Positions 17,244 to 25,878 of a DNA stretch of 64,000 nt are shown here, one piece after another (position 1 is the first letter of the stretch; the number at the start of each line of letters is the position of its first letter). The stretch is from an uncultured bacterium. Lineage in GTDB: Bacteria > Bacillota_I > Bacilli_A > RF39 > UBA660. The translations under genes and the position numbers were made by a program. Below the pieces are notes generated by a model that was not told where the DNA came from, did no database searches, and was given only the letters and a program-made list of their open reading frames with translations. The stretch lies in NCBI GenBank assembly GCA_946560065.1, contig CAMNUE010000007.1, positions 1 to 64,000 of the forward strand, read 5' to 3'.

Positions 17244-18264
17244 TTATTCTTCTTACTGATATAACTCTTGTCCCAGATCCTCTAGTCCAAGCTGCAACGT
17301 CACTTGCAATTACTCCTTGTCTAGGATTAGTAGCATGAATCATTTGTCCATTACCAATATAAAGTGCTGAATGGGTTGATACTCCATCAACATATCCCCA
17401 ACTTAAGATATCTCCAGGTTGAGCATCTTGATAACTAACTGGAACTCCTTCATGTAATTGTGTAGAAGAACTTCTACTAATATTTATTCCCATCTTTGAA
17501 TAAACATATTGTACAAAACCACTACAATCAAATCCATAAGGACCGTTTGAACCAGCAACATAAGGAGCACCCACTAATGACTTAGCAATTGAGACTAAAT
17601 CATTACCTGACGGATTAACAGCCGCATTACTAACTACAGGAGCTACAGCAGGCTCTACAACAGGCTCTGGTTCTGGTTCTAAGACTTCCAAAATAAATGT
17701 AAAAGTCGAAAGATTACCAGATTTATCATAAGCAGTAACTTTAACTTCATGACTTCCTACATTAGTTATATCATTACCATAATTCAGACTGTAATAATTA
17801 CTATTTTCCAAAGTAGTATCATCAGAAAAAGCAATTTCTCCATCTATTTCATCCACAACAGACTCAATATTAGATAATAAATCAATTTCCTCTCCTTTAG
17901 TAATAGTAATCTTTTCTTGTTTTATATTAACAACTGGTGCTATAGTATCAACAACCATAACCTTCACAGGAACTTCTTTAATAATATTATCTTTTTTTAC
18001 TTCAAATATCACTTCTTGTTCCCCTATAACACTAGTATCTATATCTTTTTTAACAGATATTACTTCTCCTTCAACCGCTTTTAACAACTTTTTAACATCA
18101 TAATTAGCACTACCATACTCCACAGTAGCTGACTCCTCAGCAACTACCTTTATACTTTTATATGTAGAATAATTATGATATACATAACAACTAATCATCA
18201 TTATAAATGATAACATCATCAAAAATAAAAACTTCATCTTCGACGACCCATCAATTGATTTCAT
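17239..18264 (-). CDS. NlpC/P60 peptidoglycan endopeptidase with an Ig-like domain
   Basis: A secreted or membrane-anchored wall hydrolase that cuts peptide stems. After a short basic start there is a hydrophobic anchor (KFLFLMMLSFIMMISCYVY region). Ig-like modules (about residues 95-205, ending in the GNLSTFTFILEVL strand) and a Pro/Glu/Val linker follow. The C-terminal NlpC/P60 domain (about 225-341) has the catalytic Cys in GFDCSGF and His in STHSALYIG. The start is the ATG at 18264, with AGGGAGGA upstream; a longer frame to 18318 has no ribosome site. It ends in a clear terminator. Confidence 0.9.
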   Translation of the reverse strand: MKSIDGSSKMKFLFLMMLSFIMMISCYVYHNYSTYKSIKVVAEESATVEYGSANYDVKKLLKAVEGEVISVKKDIDTSVIGEQEVIFEVKKDNIIKEVPVKVMVVDTIAPVVNIKQEKITITKGEEIDLLSNIESVVDEIDGEIAFSDDTTLENSNYYSLNYGNDITNVGSHEVKVTAYDKSGNLSTFTFILEVLEPEPEPVVEPAVAPVVSNAAVNPSGNDLVSIAKSLVGAPYVAGSNGPYGFDCSGFVQYVYSKMGINISRSSSTQLHEGVPVSYQDAQPGDILSWGYVDGVSTHSALYIGNGQMIHATNPRQGVIASDVAAWTRGSGTRVISVRRIN

Positions 18265-18320
18265 ATAGTTTCCTCCCTGAACGCCGTATATTATAACATA
18301 CCGGCTTAAATAAGTCAAAA

Positions 18321-18644
18321 CTATTCAGATGGTTCTACTTCTAAGTCTTGATATTCTTGATTAAACATTTTATATTTTTCATCTAATTTTGTTTGTGTAA
18401 CAGCCTCAAGTTCATACCAACCATTTTGAAACATTAAATCATAAACTTTTCTTTGTAAATCAGAAAAATCCAAAAAAACATCTCTATATATTTGATATAA
18501 CCATTCGTTACTAGCCTCTGTCATCGCTAAAGAATAATTCTTAGACATTTCCTTTAAAGTACTTAATAAACAATTACAATAATCTTTGTCATTTAACCCC
18601 ATTCCAGTAGGAACTTCAACTTTCGGATTAGTAATCTTACTCAT
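18321..18644 (-). CDS. CotF-family spore-coat-like protein
   Basis: The C-terminal half (DFSDLQRKVYDLMFQNGWY then ELEAVTQTKLDEKYKMF) matches the Coat_F family of small helical coat proteins. The earlier LSTLKEMSKNYSLAMTEASN helix fits too. The length (107) is normal. The ATG at 18644 has AGGAGGTGAT upstream and overlaps the preceding gene by 8 bases. CotF is a spore coat protein in Bacillus, but no other sporulation gene is visible here, so its role is open. Confidence 0.8.
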   Translation of the reverse strand: MSKITNPKVEVPTGMGLNDKDYCNCLLSTLKEMSKNYSLAMTEASNEWLYQIYRDVFLDFSDLQRKVYDLMFQNGWYELEAVTQTKLDEKYKMFNQEYQDLEVEPSE

Positions 18645-18870
18645 CAATATCACCTCCTGGATTATTGATTATACTTAATACCAAATTTAGATTATCATCA
18701 AAAAGTGTCCTTGCTTCATCAAAAGCCTCTACGATTTTTTTATCATTAACACACTCAACCTCATTACAAACTTTCTTATAAGCAATATAATTCCACTGAA
18801 ACATATCACTTAAATAATCTAAATCTTTACCAGTAATAGTATTTTCTGGTACATTCATCATTTTTTCCAT
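18637..18870 (-). CDS. Small CotF-like companion protein
   Basis: A 77-residue, mostly helical, acidic protein. MNVPENTITGKDLDYLSDMF followed by WNYIAYK resembles the short coat-type proteins that pair with CotF genes in clostridia. GGGAGG precedes the ATG at 18870. It overlaps the CotF-like gene by 8 bases, so the pair forms an operon. A TATAAT box with TTAACT 18 bases upstream lies in the gap to the Cys-rich gene. The family call rests on motif resemblance and pairing. Confidence 0.6.
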   Translation of the reverse strand: MEKMMNVPENTITGKDLDYLSDMFQWNYIAYKKVCNEVECVNDKKIVEAFDEARTLFDDNLNLVLSIINNPGGDIDE

Positions 18871-18929
18871 ATATTTTCCTCCCACTAATATTATGGAAAA
18901 TAAAAAACAAATTATACCATCATTATATT

Positions 18930-19628
18930 TTATGAGTTAATTATCCATTCGACTATTATTTTTTTTAAATAAAAGTACTCTTCTTTCTCAAATTGCATAT
19001 TCGCAATACAATATTTTTTACTCGCAATATGAGAACAAAACATACATTCATATAAATCAAAACAGTCTTGAATAAAGAAGGAATTAATCACCTTATTAGA
19101 ACAAATAACATTATAACTATTACTGCAATTAACTGAATCATCACATCTAATACAATAATTAGATGAACCTGTTCTTTGTGAAGCAAGCATGAACTCACTA
19201 TTACCACAAGAATCACAATAAATTAAATTCTTAGAATCACTACAATCAGTAGAATGATATACATTTTCACATCTATAAATTGTATCACTCAAAGAAACAT
19301 TAATTGAATCATAAACTCTTTCAGTTGTAGTTAAATTAATGCTATTCCATATTTCAATTAACTCATCAAGTCCACTGATTTCCTTTTTTTCAAGCATCCA
19401 TCCTTCTTTAGCATCTCTTTTCTCCATATTAGCTAAAGTAATATATCTCCCACTATTAATAGAATCCGCCCAAGTCTCCTCATTAGTAGTTGAATCATAA
19501 ACTTTTTTAGGTAATTTTAAATCAAAAGCAAATTTTTCTAATATTTCTTCTAAAGAAAAATTACAATTTACTAAGAAAACATTATTAAATATCTTATTAA
19601 CCAAATCTCTTGCTTTAACTTCGTTCAT
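18930..19628 (-). CDS. Cysteine-rich repeat protein of unknown function
   Basis: Not recognised. The first 110 residues are mixed helix and charged. Residues 118-207 hold 12 of the 13 cysteines, spaced about 3-18 apart, with recurring Ser/Asn turns (SDSKN, GNSEF, SNSYNV) that suggest a metal-binding or disulfide-rich repeat or beta-solenoid. C-x2-C pairs occur at 138/141, 159/162 and 195/198. The end has YCIANMQFEKEEYFYLKK. It overlaps the upstream ATPase gene by 4 bases, so the two products probably work together. It is the last gene of a five-gene overlapping operon. Confidence 0.65.
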   Translation of the reverse strand: MNEVKARDLVNKIFNNVFLVNCNFSLEEILEKFAFDLKLPKKVYDSTTNEETWADSINSGRYITLANMEKRDAKEGWMLEKKEISGLDELIEIWNSINLTTTERVYDSINVSLSDTIYRCENVYHSTDCSDSKNLIYCDSCGNSEFMLASQRTGSSNYCIRCDDSVNCSNSYNVICSNKVINSFFIQDCFDLYECMFCSHIASKKYCIANMQFEKEEYFYLKKIIVEWIINS

Positions 19629-21574
19629 TTTTTCACAACCCTTCTACTAGTAGAACTACTTTTTAAAATATCACTCATATTGCTCCTACTCGTCATATCA
19701 AATTTCTTAAACTTAGAAAAATTTACAGAATTACTTTTTTCTACAATTAGATTTTCCTTGATTTTATTAACTCTTGGTACACTTTTAAAATCTAAAGTCC
19801 TACACTTCATCACAGGAAGTAAAACTCCATTGGCATTAACTCTTACTAAGCATTCCCTATCTTGTAATCCTGTAATCAATTTTACTTTTTCCTCCCGCAT
19901 ATCTTTAAGAGGAATCTTCATATCAAAATTATCAACTATGTTATTAGCATCCCTCATCGATAATCTAAAAATATAATAATTAATCACATTTGCAAATATC
20001 GCTTCCTTTAACCCATCAGATATACCATTAAAATATTGTCCAGCTAAAATTAAAGATAAATTATATTTTCTAGCTTCTGCTAAAAATCTATTAAGAATAA
20101 CATTTTCAATAGTCGCAACTTCATCAACTATAAAAATAATTTTCTCATCAAAAACATAATCCTGAATAATTGTAAATAACTGTTGCATTACTAAACCAGA
20201 AATTGTTTTTGTAACTCTATCTCCTAACTTTGTTCTATCAAGTGAGAATATTGTTAGAAAATTATTTCTTATTTCTGATATCAAATTACTTCCAATAACT
20301 TCACTATTAAAAACAGGTATCATTTCCATCTCATCAATGAAAGCAATCAAAGGAGCAATTGCATCCATATATGATTTCGTTTTTAACTCATTAAATTCTG
20401 TCAAGAAAAACTCACTAGTACTAACAGTAATTTTAGAATCTCCCTCTCTAACTAGACCATTTCTAAATTCCATATCCAATAACAACTTTCGCAAATCATT
20501 AAAATTAAACCTCTTCAAACTAATTAATAAATATAATGAATACCTTAAAACTCTTTCTAATTTAGAATTATAATTACTAATTAAACCCTTAAATAAATCA
20601 AGTAATAAACTAACAGAAACTACAATATCTTCACTAGAACTATCAAATAAATTAATACTATCTTCTAAACTCTTAAAATCAATCACTCTTCCTAAACCAC
20701 CAATATCTTTTTCCAAAGAAGCATGTGGATCAATCACAACTATTTTATATTTATTTTTAAACACATCTTGTTTTTTTATATTACTAATCATTAAACTAAT
20801 AAATTTACTTTTTCCACAACCACTTGAACCAAATATTATTGAGTGTTTCGAAAAAAAATTACTCAGCTGTTCCAAATAATATTGCCCTTGTAAATATGGA
20901 AATGTATCAACTTCTAAAATAGAATTAGCCTTATTTGTTTTAAATAAATACAAATTCTTACTAATATCTAAATATTTAGGAGCTCCCTTACAAATCAAAT
21001 CATAATTACCTTCAAAATTAACAGACAAGATATTAGAAGCAATTCCAAAAATCAAATTATAATATTTAAATCGCCCTCTATTTCTAACACAAACTCTTAT
21101 TTTGCTTTTAATTTTACTATTAAAAAGCTTTCTAAATCTAATCTCAATATACTTTACTTTTCCCTTTGAATTTAGAGAAAAGTGATTCCAAACATCAACC
21201 GCATTACTAGAAGTATTTAAAACTAATGGACAAGTTATTCCATCAAGGCCTTTCTTAAAATCACAACTTTTAAGTACAAAAGACTTCATCCCATTAACAC
21301 TAGCTGGAAGTAAACATTCTGTATTAATAAAGTATTCTAATTCATTACCCTTAAAAATAATAAATATTTTCCATTGTCTCAAAAAACCATTGTAATTAGA
21401 GATTAATTTAATAAACTCATCCCACTCTTCTTTAGTTACAAATTTTTTAGTTAAATAAATTCTAGACGTCACCCCATATACGTCACCCCAAAGAAACATT
21501 ATCACAAAAGAAAGAAAAAAAACTGACATTTCACATATCAGTTTAGTCACTTTATAGAGCTTTTCTATTAGCAA
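19625..21574 (-). CDS. HerA/VirB4/TraG-like membrane-linked ATPase
   Basis: A P-loop ATPase of the HerA-FtsK superfamily. One hydrophobic segment lies near residues 12-32, then a beta-rich N-terminal domain of about 200 residues. Walker A GSSGCGKS is at 249-256, an IDPHASLE motif at 281-288, Walker B FIVDE at 481-485 and an AGQ sensor at 511-513, the arrangement of conjugation-type pump ATPases. The start is uncertain: TTG at 21574 overlaps pnuC by 23 bases, and a GTG further in lies near GGGGTGA. No relaxase, pilus or coupling genes are nearby, so conjugation is not supported. The closest partner is the Cys-rich protein. Confidence 0.8.
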   Translation of the reverse strand: MLIEKLYKVTKLICEMSVFFLSFVIMFLWGDVYGVTSRIYLTKKFVTKEEWDEFIKLISNYNGFLRQWKIFIIFKGNELEYFINTECLLPASVNGMKSFVLKSCDFKKGLDGITCPLVLNTSSNAVDVWNHFSLNSKGKVKYIEIRFRKLFNSKIKSKIRVCVRNRGRFKYYNLIFGIASNILSVNFEGNYDLICKGAPKYLDISKNLYLFKTNKANSILEVDTFPYLQGQYYLEQLSNFFSKHSIIFGSSGCGKSKFISLMISNIKKQDVFKNKYKIVVIDPHASLEKDIGGLGRVIDFKSLEDSINLFDSSSEDIVVSVSLLLDLFKGLISNYNSKLERVLRYSLYLLISLKRFNFNDLRKLLLDMEFRNGLVREGDSKITVSTSEFFLTEFNELKTKSYMDAIAPLIAFIDEMEMIPVFNSEVIGSNLISEIRNNFLTIFSLDRTKLGDRVTKTISGLVMQQLFTIIQDYVFDEKIIFIVDEVATIENVILNRFLAEARKYNLSLILAGQYFNGISDGLKEAIFANVINYYIFRLSMRDANNIVDNFDMKIPLKDMREEKVKLITGLQDRECLVRVNANGVLLPVMKCRTLDFKSVPRVNKIKENLIVEKSNSVNFSKFKKFDMTSRSNMSDILKSSSTSRRVVKK

Positions 21575-22238
21575 GCTCCCATTTTACAGTATTTAATAAG
21601 GAATTAGTTGTATAAATAATATACATAAATAAAATTGAGATATTCGCATCATTATGATAATAATTAATACCCCACATCACAATTGATAAAATATTAGAAA
21701 TATTAAATAAATACCATACTTCCTTCTTTCTTAAAATTAAACAAATATAGGCACTTACACTTAATACTGTAGTAGTTGCATCTAAATAAGGTTGGGTATC
21801 TTTTAAATATTTAAGTACCGTTCCATAAACTACAATTGCTAAAACTACTATCAAAAAGTAAATAATCCTCTTCTTTAATGGGAAAGATGACACCTCTAGG
21901 GCAGCAGTTTCGCGACTTGCTCTAAACCAAGCAATAAGTCCAATAATACAACAAGGACATGAATAAAATACATTAAGCATAAAGTCTCCATACAAGCCAT
22001 TCTGATAAGAAACAATACCATAAACAAATGTATTCACAATTCCAAATAAGAAAGCAACAGATAACCTACAACCATTCAAAATAACATAAATAACTCCCAT
22101 TATAGATGCAATAATTGCCAGTAAACTATTATTAGTATTTAAAGATACAATAGTAATTCCTATCGTACAAAAAACAAGCCAAATAACATCAAATTTTTTC
22201 AAAGACTTTAATTCTAAAATTAACTTTTTCATAATCAT
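21552..22238 (-). CDS. pnuC: PnuC-family nicotinamide riboside/vitamin transporter
   Basis: About seven hydrophobic segments over 228 residues. The C-terminal VMWGINYYHN...TNSLLNTVKW layout and the central W/Y positions match PnuC transporters, which bring in nicotinamide riboside by facilitated diffusion. Some relatives carry thiamine or riboflavin, so the substrate is inferred. Its start overlaps the methyltransferase stop (ATGA). No NadR-type kinase is seen nearby, although a Nudix domain is encoded two genes upstream. Confidence 0.85.
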   Translation of the reverse strand: MIMKKLILELKSLKKFDVIWLVFCTIGITIVSLNTNNSLLAIIASIMGVIYVILNGCRLSVAFLFGIVNTFVYGIVSYQNGLYGDFMLNVFYSCPCCIIGLIAWFRASRETAALEVSSFPLKKRIIYFLIVVLAIVVYGTVLKYLKDTQPYLDATTTVLSVSAYICLILRKKEVWYLFNISNILSIVMWGINYYHNDANISILFMYIIYTTNSLLNTVKWELANRKAL

Positions 22239-23026
22239 CTACCCTCTTCATTAAAATTAGAAAATTTATATTTTTCATAAATTACTTCTAGCTTTTCAAG
22301 AAACTCTTTTCCATATAATTTCTTTATTTTACTAAAATATTTCTCCTTAAATTCTAAAATATCAGAATTCCACTTATGACATAAGCAAAGTAATAATCTC
22401 TCTTCATCAAAATCATCACCAGAAAGTACTATTCCCCCTATCTCTGGAAACTCTACATTAGGAAACAACAACTCTCCTTTAAGAGAAGAAAGTATCAGTA
22501 AATTACAAGAAACTCCCTTCAAATTTTCCTTATATAGATTAGGATATCTGCTCTCTATATTTATATCATCTAAAACTAAAACAGTATTTTTAGAAACATT
22601 GTTTTTAAGACATAAAACATCTAATACTTCACCTGGTAAGAAATGTACTGTATCCAAAATAATCATATCGAAAACTCCAAGTTCATCTACTATCTCTGGA
22701 ATTAATTTTCCCGTTTTTAATTCAAAATTTTCCAAATTCAAATGAGCACTTAATTCATAGACTTCAGAACCAATTAATGGTTTTCCTTCTTTATAAAAAG
22801 CCACTTCGGAAGAATCAACACTTATAAGTTTACAATCAAGATTTAATTTATTTATACAATTTAAATATACAGCTGTAGAACCTCCTGTAGAAACTCCAAC
22901 CTCTAGAATTCTTCTCGGCCTATATTTTTCAATTAAACCACAAATCCAAAGAAGATTTTCATCAGACAAAGATTTCTGACTTTTCTTATTTAATTTTTCT
23001 AAAATATCAAGATAATTATTTGACAT
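22235..23026 (-). CDS. Class I SAM-dependent methyltransferase (CmcI/O-MT-like)
   Basis: The Rossmann methyltransferase motif I (ILEVGVSTGGSTAVYL, about residues 40-55) is followed by a SVDSSEVAF acidic strand that binds the ribose, then a FDMIILDTVHFLPGEVLDVL segment typical of CmcI or class I O-methyltransferases. The substrate is unknown. It overlaps the radical SAM-Nudix gene by 11 bases and pnuC by 4 bases. It ends at TGA, which shows TGA is a stop here. Confidence 0.85.
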   Translation of the reverse strand: MSNNYLDILEKLNKKSQKSLSDENLLWICGLIEKYRPRRILEVGVSTGGSTAVYLNCINKLNLDCKLISVDSSEVAFYKEGKPLIGSEVYELSAHLNLENFELKTGKLIPEIVDELGVFDMIILDTVHFLPGEVLDVLCLKNNVSKNTVLVLDDINIESRYPNLYKENLKGVSCNLLILSSLKGELLFPNVEFPEIGGIVLSGDDFDEERLLLCLCHKWNSDILEFKEKYFSKIKKLYGKEFLEKLEVIYEKYKFSNFNEEGR

Positions 23027-24263
23027 TTTCTAACTCCTTATATTTTGAATAAATAAGCTGTGTCAACATATAATTATCTTTTGAAAGATAATTCTTTAAC
23101 TCAACATCATTCATTTCCACTACCTCAACATGTTCAAATTCATCAAGTTCAGCTTCCCCTAAATCATTATCGCTAACTTCTGCATAAAATATGTACACCT
23201 TACCTTTACTATTTCCAACATTTTGATAGAAAGAACCTAATAATTTGGCGTTTTCTTTTGAAACTTTATAACCAGTCTCTTCTTTAATCTCTCTTAAATA
23301 TGCATCTATTGCCTCTTCTACATAATCCTTACTTCCTCCAGGAAATTCGATATTATATTTATCAATTCCATATCTATATTGTTTTACCATAATATACTTA
23401 TTTCTATCTTTATTAAATAAAACTCCACATACATAATCACCTTGATCATAAATATAAATCTTATGAAGTTTTTTTGCTAAAGCATCATACTCTTCATATG
23501 ACCTAATATCGCCTATTGGAGATGAATATTCAACTTCTCCTCTTTCTTCAGTTTTGTATCTATCAGTCCAAGACCTATCATACTCACCAGTAACATGGCC
23601 ATTAAATGAGAAAGGTTGCTCAAACTTTGGCAATGATATATCATGCCTTTTAATAGTAACTCCTCGATAAATATCAGCCTCTATCTGTCCAAACAAAGTG
23701 ACTTTCTCATCAAACTCCAAAGTATCTAGAAATTCCGAAACATCACATAATTGTGTAGGAAATCTTGGAGTTGGTTCAAGTGTTGCTAAGCGAAGTAAAA
23801 ATCTATCCTTATATTTATCAATAAAATCATCCAAGTCTTTTTTATTATCTAATCTTCCCTTATATATAAGTGCAGATAAAGAAATATCCGCAGTATAATT
23901 TTTTTGATCAGGCAAATCAGTTTGGTTATAATAAGAAATATTTATACTATCAAGATACTTATCACATTCTAAGAGCACCTCTGGTTTAGCATAATTAGTA
24001 GTCATAACAGTTTTAAATCCATACTCCTTGCAGGTTTTACATAACCAAACAATATCCGGATGAAGTAAAGGTTCTCCTCCTAATATACATACCTCACGAA
24101 TATTATTCTCTTTGGCCTTATCCATTATTTTAATAAAATTCTCTCTTGTAATATCCTTTCCGAACTTTCTATTTTCATCGAAACAAAAAGGACAACGTCT
24201 ATTACATCTATTTGTAACCATTACATGTATAAAATCTGATGTCTTAATTTTAATATTAAACAT
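23016..24263 (-). CDS. Radical SAM enzyme fused to a Nudix hydrolase
   Basis: Two enzymes in one chain. Residues 10-210 form a radical SAM domain with the Fe-S Cys motif CNRRCPFC (Cys20, 24, 27) and a GGEPLLHPD motif (62-70) that contacts SAM. Residues about 255-415 form a Nudix domain with a complete box (Gly310, Glu316, then REIKEETGY at 324-332), which hydrolyses nucleoside-diphosphate-linked compounds such as ADP-ribose. I do not know this fusion as a named family. It is the first gene of a five-gene overlapping operon behind a TTGACT-18-TATAAT promoter. With PnuC in the operon, a link to NAD-type metabolites is possible. Confidence 0.85.
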   Translation of the reverse strand: MFNIKIKTSDFIHVMVTNRCNRRCPFCFDENRKFGKDITRENFIKIMDKAKENNIREVCILGGEPLLHPDIVWLCKTCKEYGFKTVMTTNYAKPEVLLECDKYLDSINISYYNQTDLPDQKNYTADISLSALIYKGRLDNKKDLDDFIDKYKDRFLLRLATLEPTPRFPTQLCDVSEFLDTLEFDEKVTLFGQIEADIYRGVTIKRHDISLPKFEQPFSFNGHVTGEYDRSWTDRYKTEERGEVEYSSPIGDIRSYEEYDALAKKLHKIYIYDQGDYVCGVLFNKDRNKYIMVKQYRYGIDKYNIEFPGGSKDYVEEAIDAYLREIKEETGYKVSKENAKLLGSFYQNVGNSKGKVYIFYAEVSDNDLGEAELDEFEHVEVVEMNDVELKNYLSKDNYMLTQLIYSKYKELENVK

Positions 24264-24287
24264 ATTAATCTCTCCTTTGTTATTAAC

Positions 24288-24317
24288 ATTATATTAATAT
24301 CATACAAGAAAAGTCAA
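24288..24317 (-). promoter_or_regulatory. Promoter of the radical SAM-Nudix operon
   Basis: Minus strand -35 TTGACT (24312-24317), 18-base spacer, -10 TATAAT (24288-24293), followed by AAAGGAGAG before the ATG. Confidence 0.7.
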
Positions 24318-24375
24318 GAACTTTTTAACAAAAAGTTAAGAACATTTAAATATTTACAATAAACTCACTATATTT

Positions 24376-25173
24376 CTAATAAATTGGTACTAAAAAATCT
24401 GTAACATTATCATGGTAATACTCAAGTTCTGGTATATCTCTAAACTTATACTTACAACTAGGTAAAAATTCTAAATAAAATTGTTGCGAAACTCGTCTAA
24501 TATCTTTAGCCTTATCTGTTGGAACATGAAATAATAACCATTTACTCTTAGGAATAATAAACTTGAAAAAATCAGAAACTTCTCTATCATACATAACATA
24601 ATAACCAGTACAATTCTCTCGACACTCATTATCATATGTAATCATTGCATATTTAAAATCACCATACAAAGATTTATACGTATTCTCCATCTTTTCAAAA
24701 AAAGCAGGAGCCATTTTCTCAATGGAATCATTAGAAACTTCAACACCTATTCCATATAAAACCATCTCATCAAGCTCAACAACCTTATATTCCATATCTT
24801 CTATTATCAAGATATCTTCATTAAAAATAATTCTTGGAAAATTTTTAAGTTTAGTTTTCTTAGTAACTTCACTAGGTTTAATACCATGAAAAGAACTAAA
24901 AGCCCTCGAAAAAGATGTTGCATTTTCATAACCATATTTTATCGCAACATCTATAACTTTTAAATTATCATTATATAAATCATAACTTGCTACTGAAAGA
25001 CGTCTTTTACGAATATATTCAGAAAGTGAAATATTTGTTAATAAAGAAAAAACACGTCTCATAGTATATTCATTAACTCCCATCTTTTTAGAAAGAAGAT
25101 TATAATTAATCTCATCATCTAAATGTTCATCAATAAATAACGTTATTTCATTTAACACTTTATAAATATTCAT
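24376..25173 (-). CDS. AraC-family regulator with GyrI-like effector domain
   Basis: The N-terminal 100 residues contain the two helix-turn-helix motifs of AraC/XylS regulators (LSKKMGVNEYTMRRVFSLL and VAIKYGYENATSFSRAFSSF, then HGIKPSEV). Residues about 120-265 form a GyrI-like (SOUL/Rob C-terminal type) domain that binds small molecules. This is the Rob/SoxS-like order used for drug-responsive regulators. The ATG at 25173 follows AGGTGAAG. The target genes are not evident; it may act on itself or on unlinked genes. Confidence 0.9.
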   Translation of the reverse strand: MNIYKVLNEITLFIDEHLDDEINYNLLSKKMGVNEYTMRRVFSLLTNISLSEYIRKRRLSVASYDLYNDNLKVIDVAIKYGYENATSFSRAFSSFHGIKPSEVTKKTKLKNFPRIIFNEDILIIEDMEYKVVELDEMVLYGIGVEVSNDSIEKMAPAFFEKMENTYKSLYGDFKYAMITYDNECRENCTGYYVMYDREVSDFFKFIIPKSKWLLFHVPTDKAKDIRRVSQQFYLEFLPSCKYKFRDIPELEYYHDNVTDFLVPIY

Positions 25174-25213
25174 AAACTTCACCTACAAAAATTTTATCAT
25201 AATTTAAATAAAG

Positions 25214-25807
25214 TTACTCATAAATATGATTAATTCCCAATCTCTTCAGATTATAATATTTAGTAAGTACTTTCCCTATTTCTAAAATATTTGAATCAGA
25301 ATAACTTTCTAAATCAATAAAATTATCAACATCAACCAAACTAATATCACTATTATCAATCTTCAATATAAAAGAATTAACAGGATCAATTAAATATTCA
25401 TTACCATTTTCTTTTAAATTAACAACTATATGATTAGCCTCACAAGGAGAAACTTTTTTCCAGCTATCCCCATCATTTGTATTAAAATAATTCAAAGTAG
25501 TTTCAAAGTTCAACTCCCGTAATATATCATTAAGCAACCTAGTTGCGTGTCTACAACAACAAACTCCATACATTACAAGCATTCCATCACTTTCAAGATT
25601 AGGCAAATATAAAAAGTCATAATCATTCGTACAAGTAATTTCCCCATTCATTCCAAACTTACCACTATGTAATAAGTCAATAATTATTTTTGAATATTCT
25701 ATACCACTTCTTAAAGAGCAATTACTTAAAAATATATATAAGTTTTTCAAAAAGCTTTCATAATTTTTATCTATAGTTTCCTTATCATTTGAAGTTAAAC
25801 TAAGCAT
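25214..25807 (-). CDS. Transglutaminase-like (Cys-His-Asp) protein, putative
   Basis: No exact family. GVCCCRHATRLLNDIL (near residue 80), EANHIVVNL (near 125) and EYLIDPVNS (near 138) give a Cys, His and Asp in the order and spacing of transglutaminase or papain-like folds. No signal peptide, so probably cytoplasmic. GAGGTGAG precedes the ATG. It sits between a GNAT gene and an AraC gene. It might modify or cleave a peptide, but this is inference from the triad alone. Confidence 0.55.
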   Translation of the reverse strand: MLSLTSNDKETIDKNYESFLKNLYIFLSNCSLRSGIEYSKIIIDLLHSGKFGMNGEITCTNDYDFLYLPNLESDGMLVMYGVCCCRHATRLLNDILRELNFETTLNYFNTNDGDSWKKVSPCEANHIVVNLKENGNEYLIDPVNSFILKIDNSDISLVDVDNFIDLESYSDSNILEIGKVLTKYYNLKRLGINHIYE

Positions 25808-25842
25808 TATCTCACCTCAAATTCATTTCCATATACTCTAAC

Positions 25843-25873
25843 AAAATAAAACTCAAACATCAAGCCTGAGTTA
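25843..25873 (-). terminator. Terminator after the GNAT gene
   Basis: AACTCA and TGAGTT arms with an 11-base loop and TTATTTT after the stem on the minus strand. Confidence 0.6.
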
Positions 25874-25878
25874 TAAAA

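Noticed and set aside
21466..21489. Two copies of ACGTCACCCC 14 bases apart
   Set aside because: They fall in the coding start of the ATPase gene and encode two similar Gly-Asp/Val-containing stretches; too short and isolated to call an operator or repeat element, though they may affect start choice.
19625..21574. Integrative conjugative element around the HerA/VirB4-like ATPase
   Set aside because: No relaxase, integrase, pilus proteins, att repeats or change in base composition is visible nearby.
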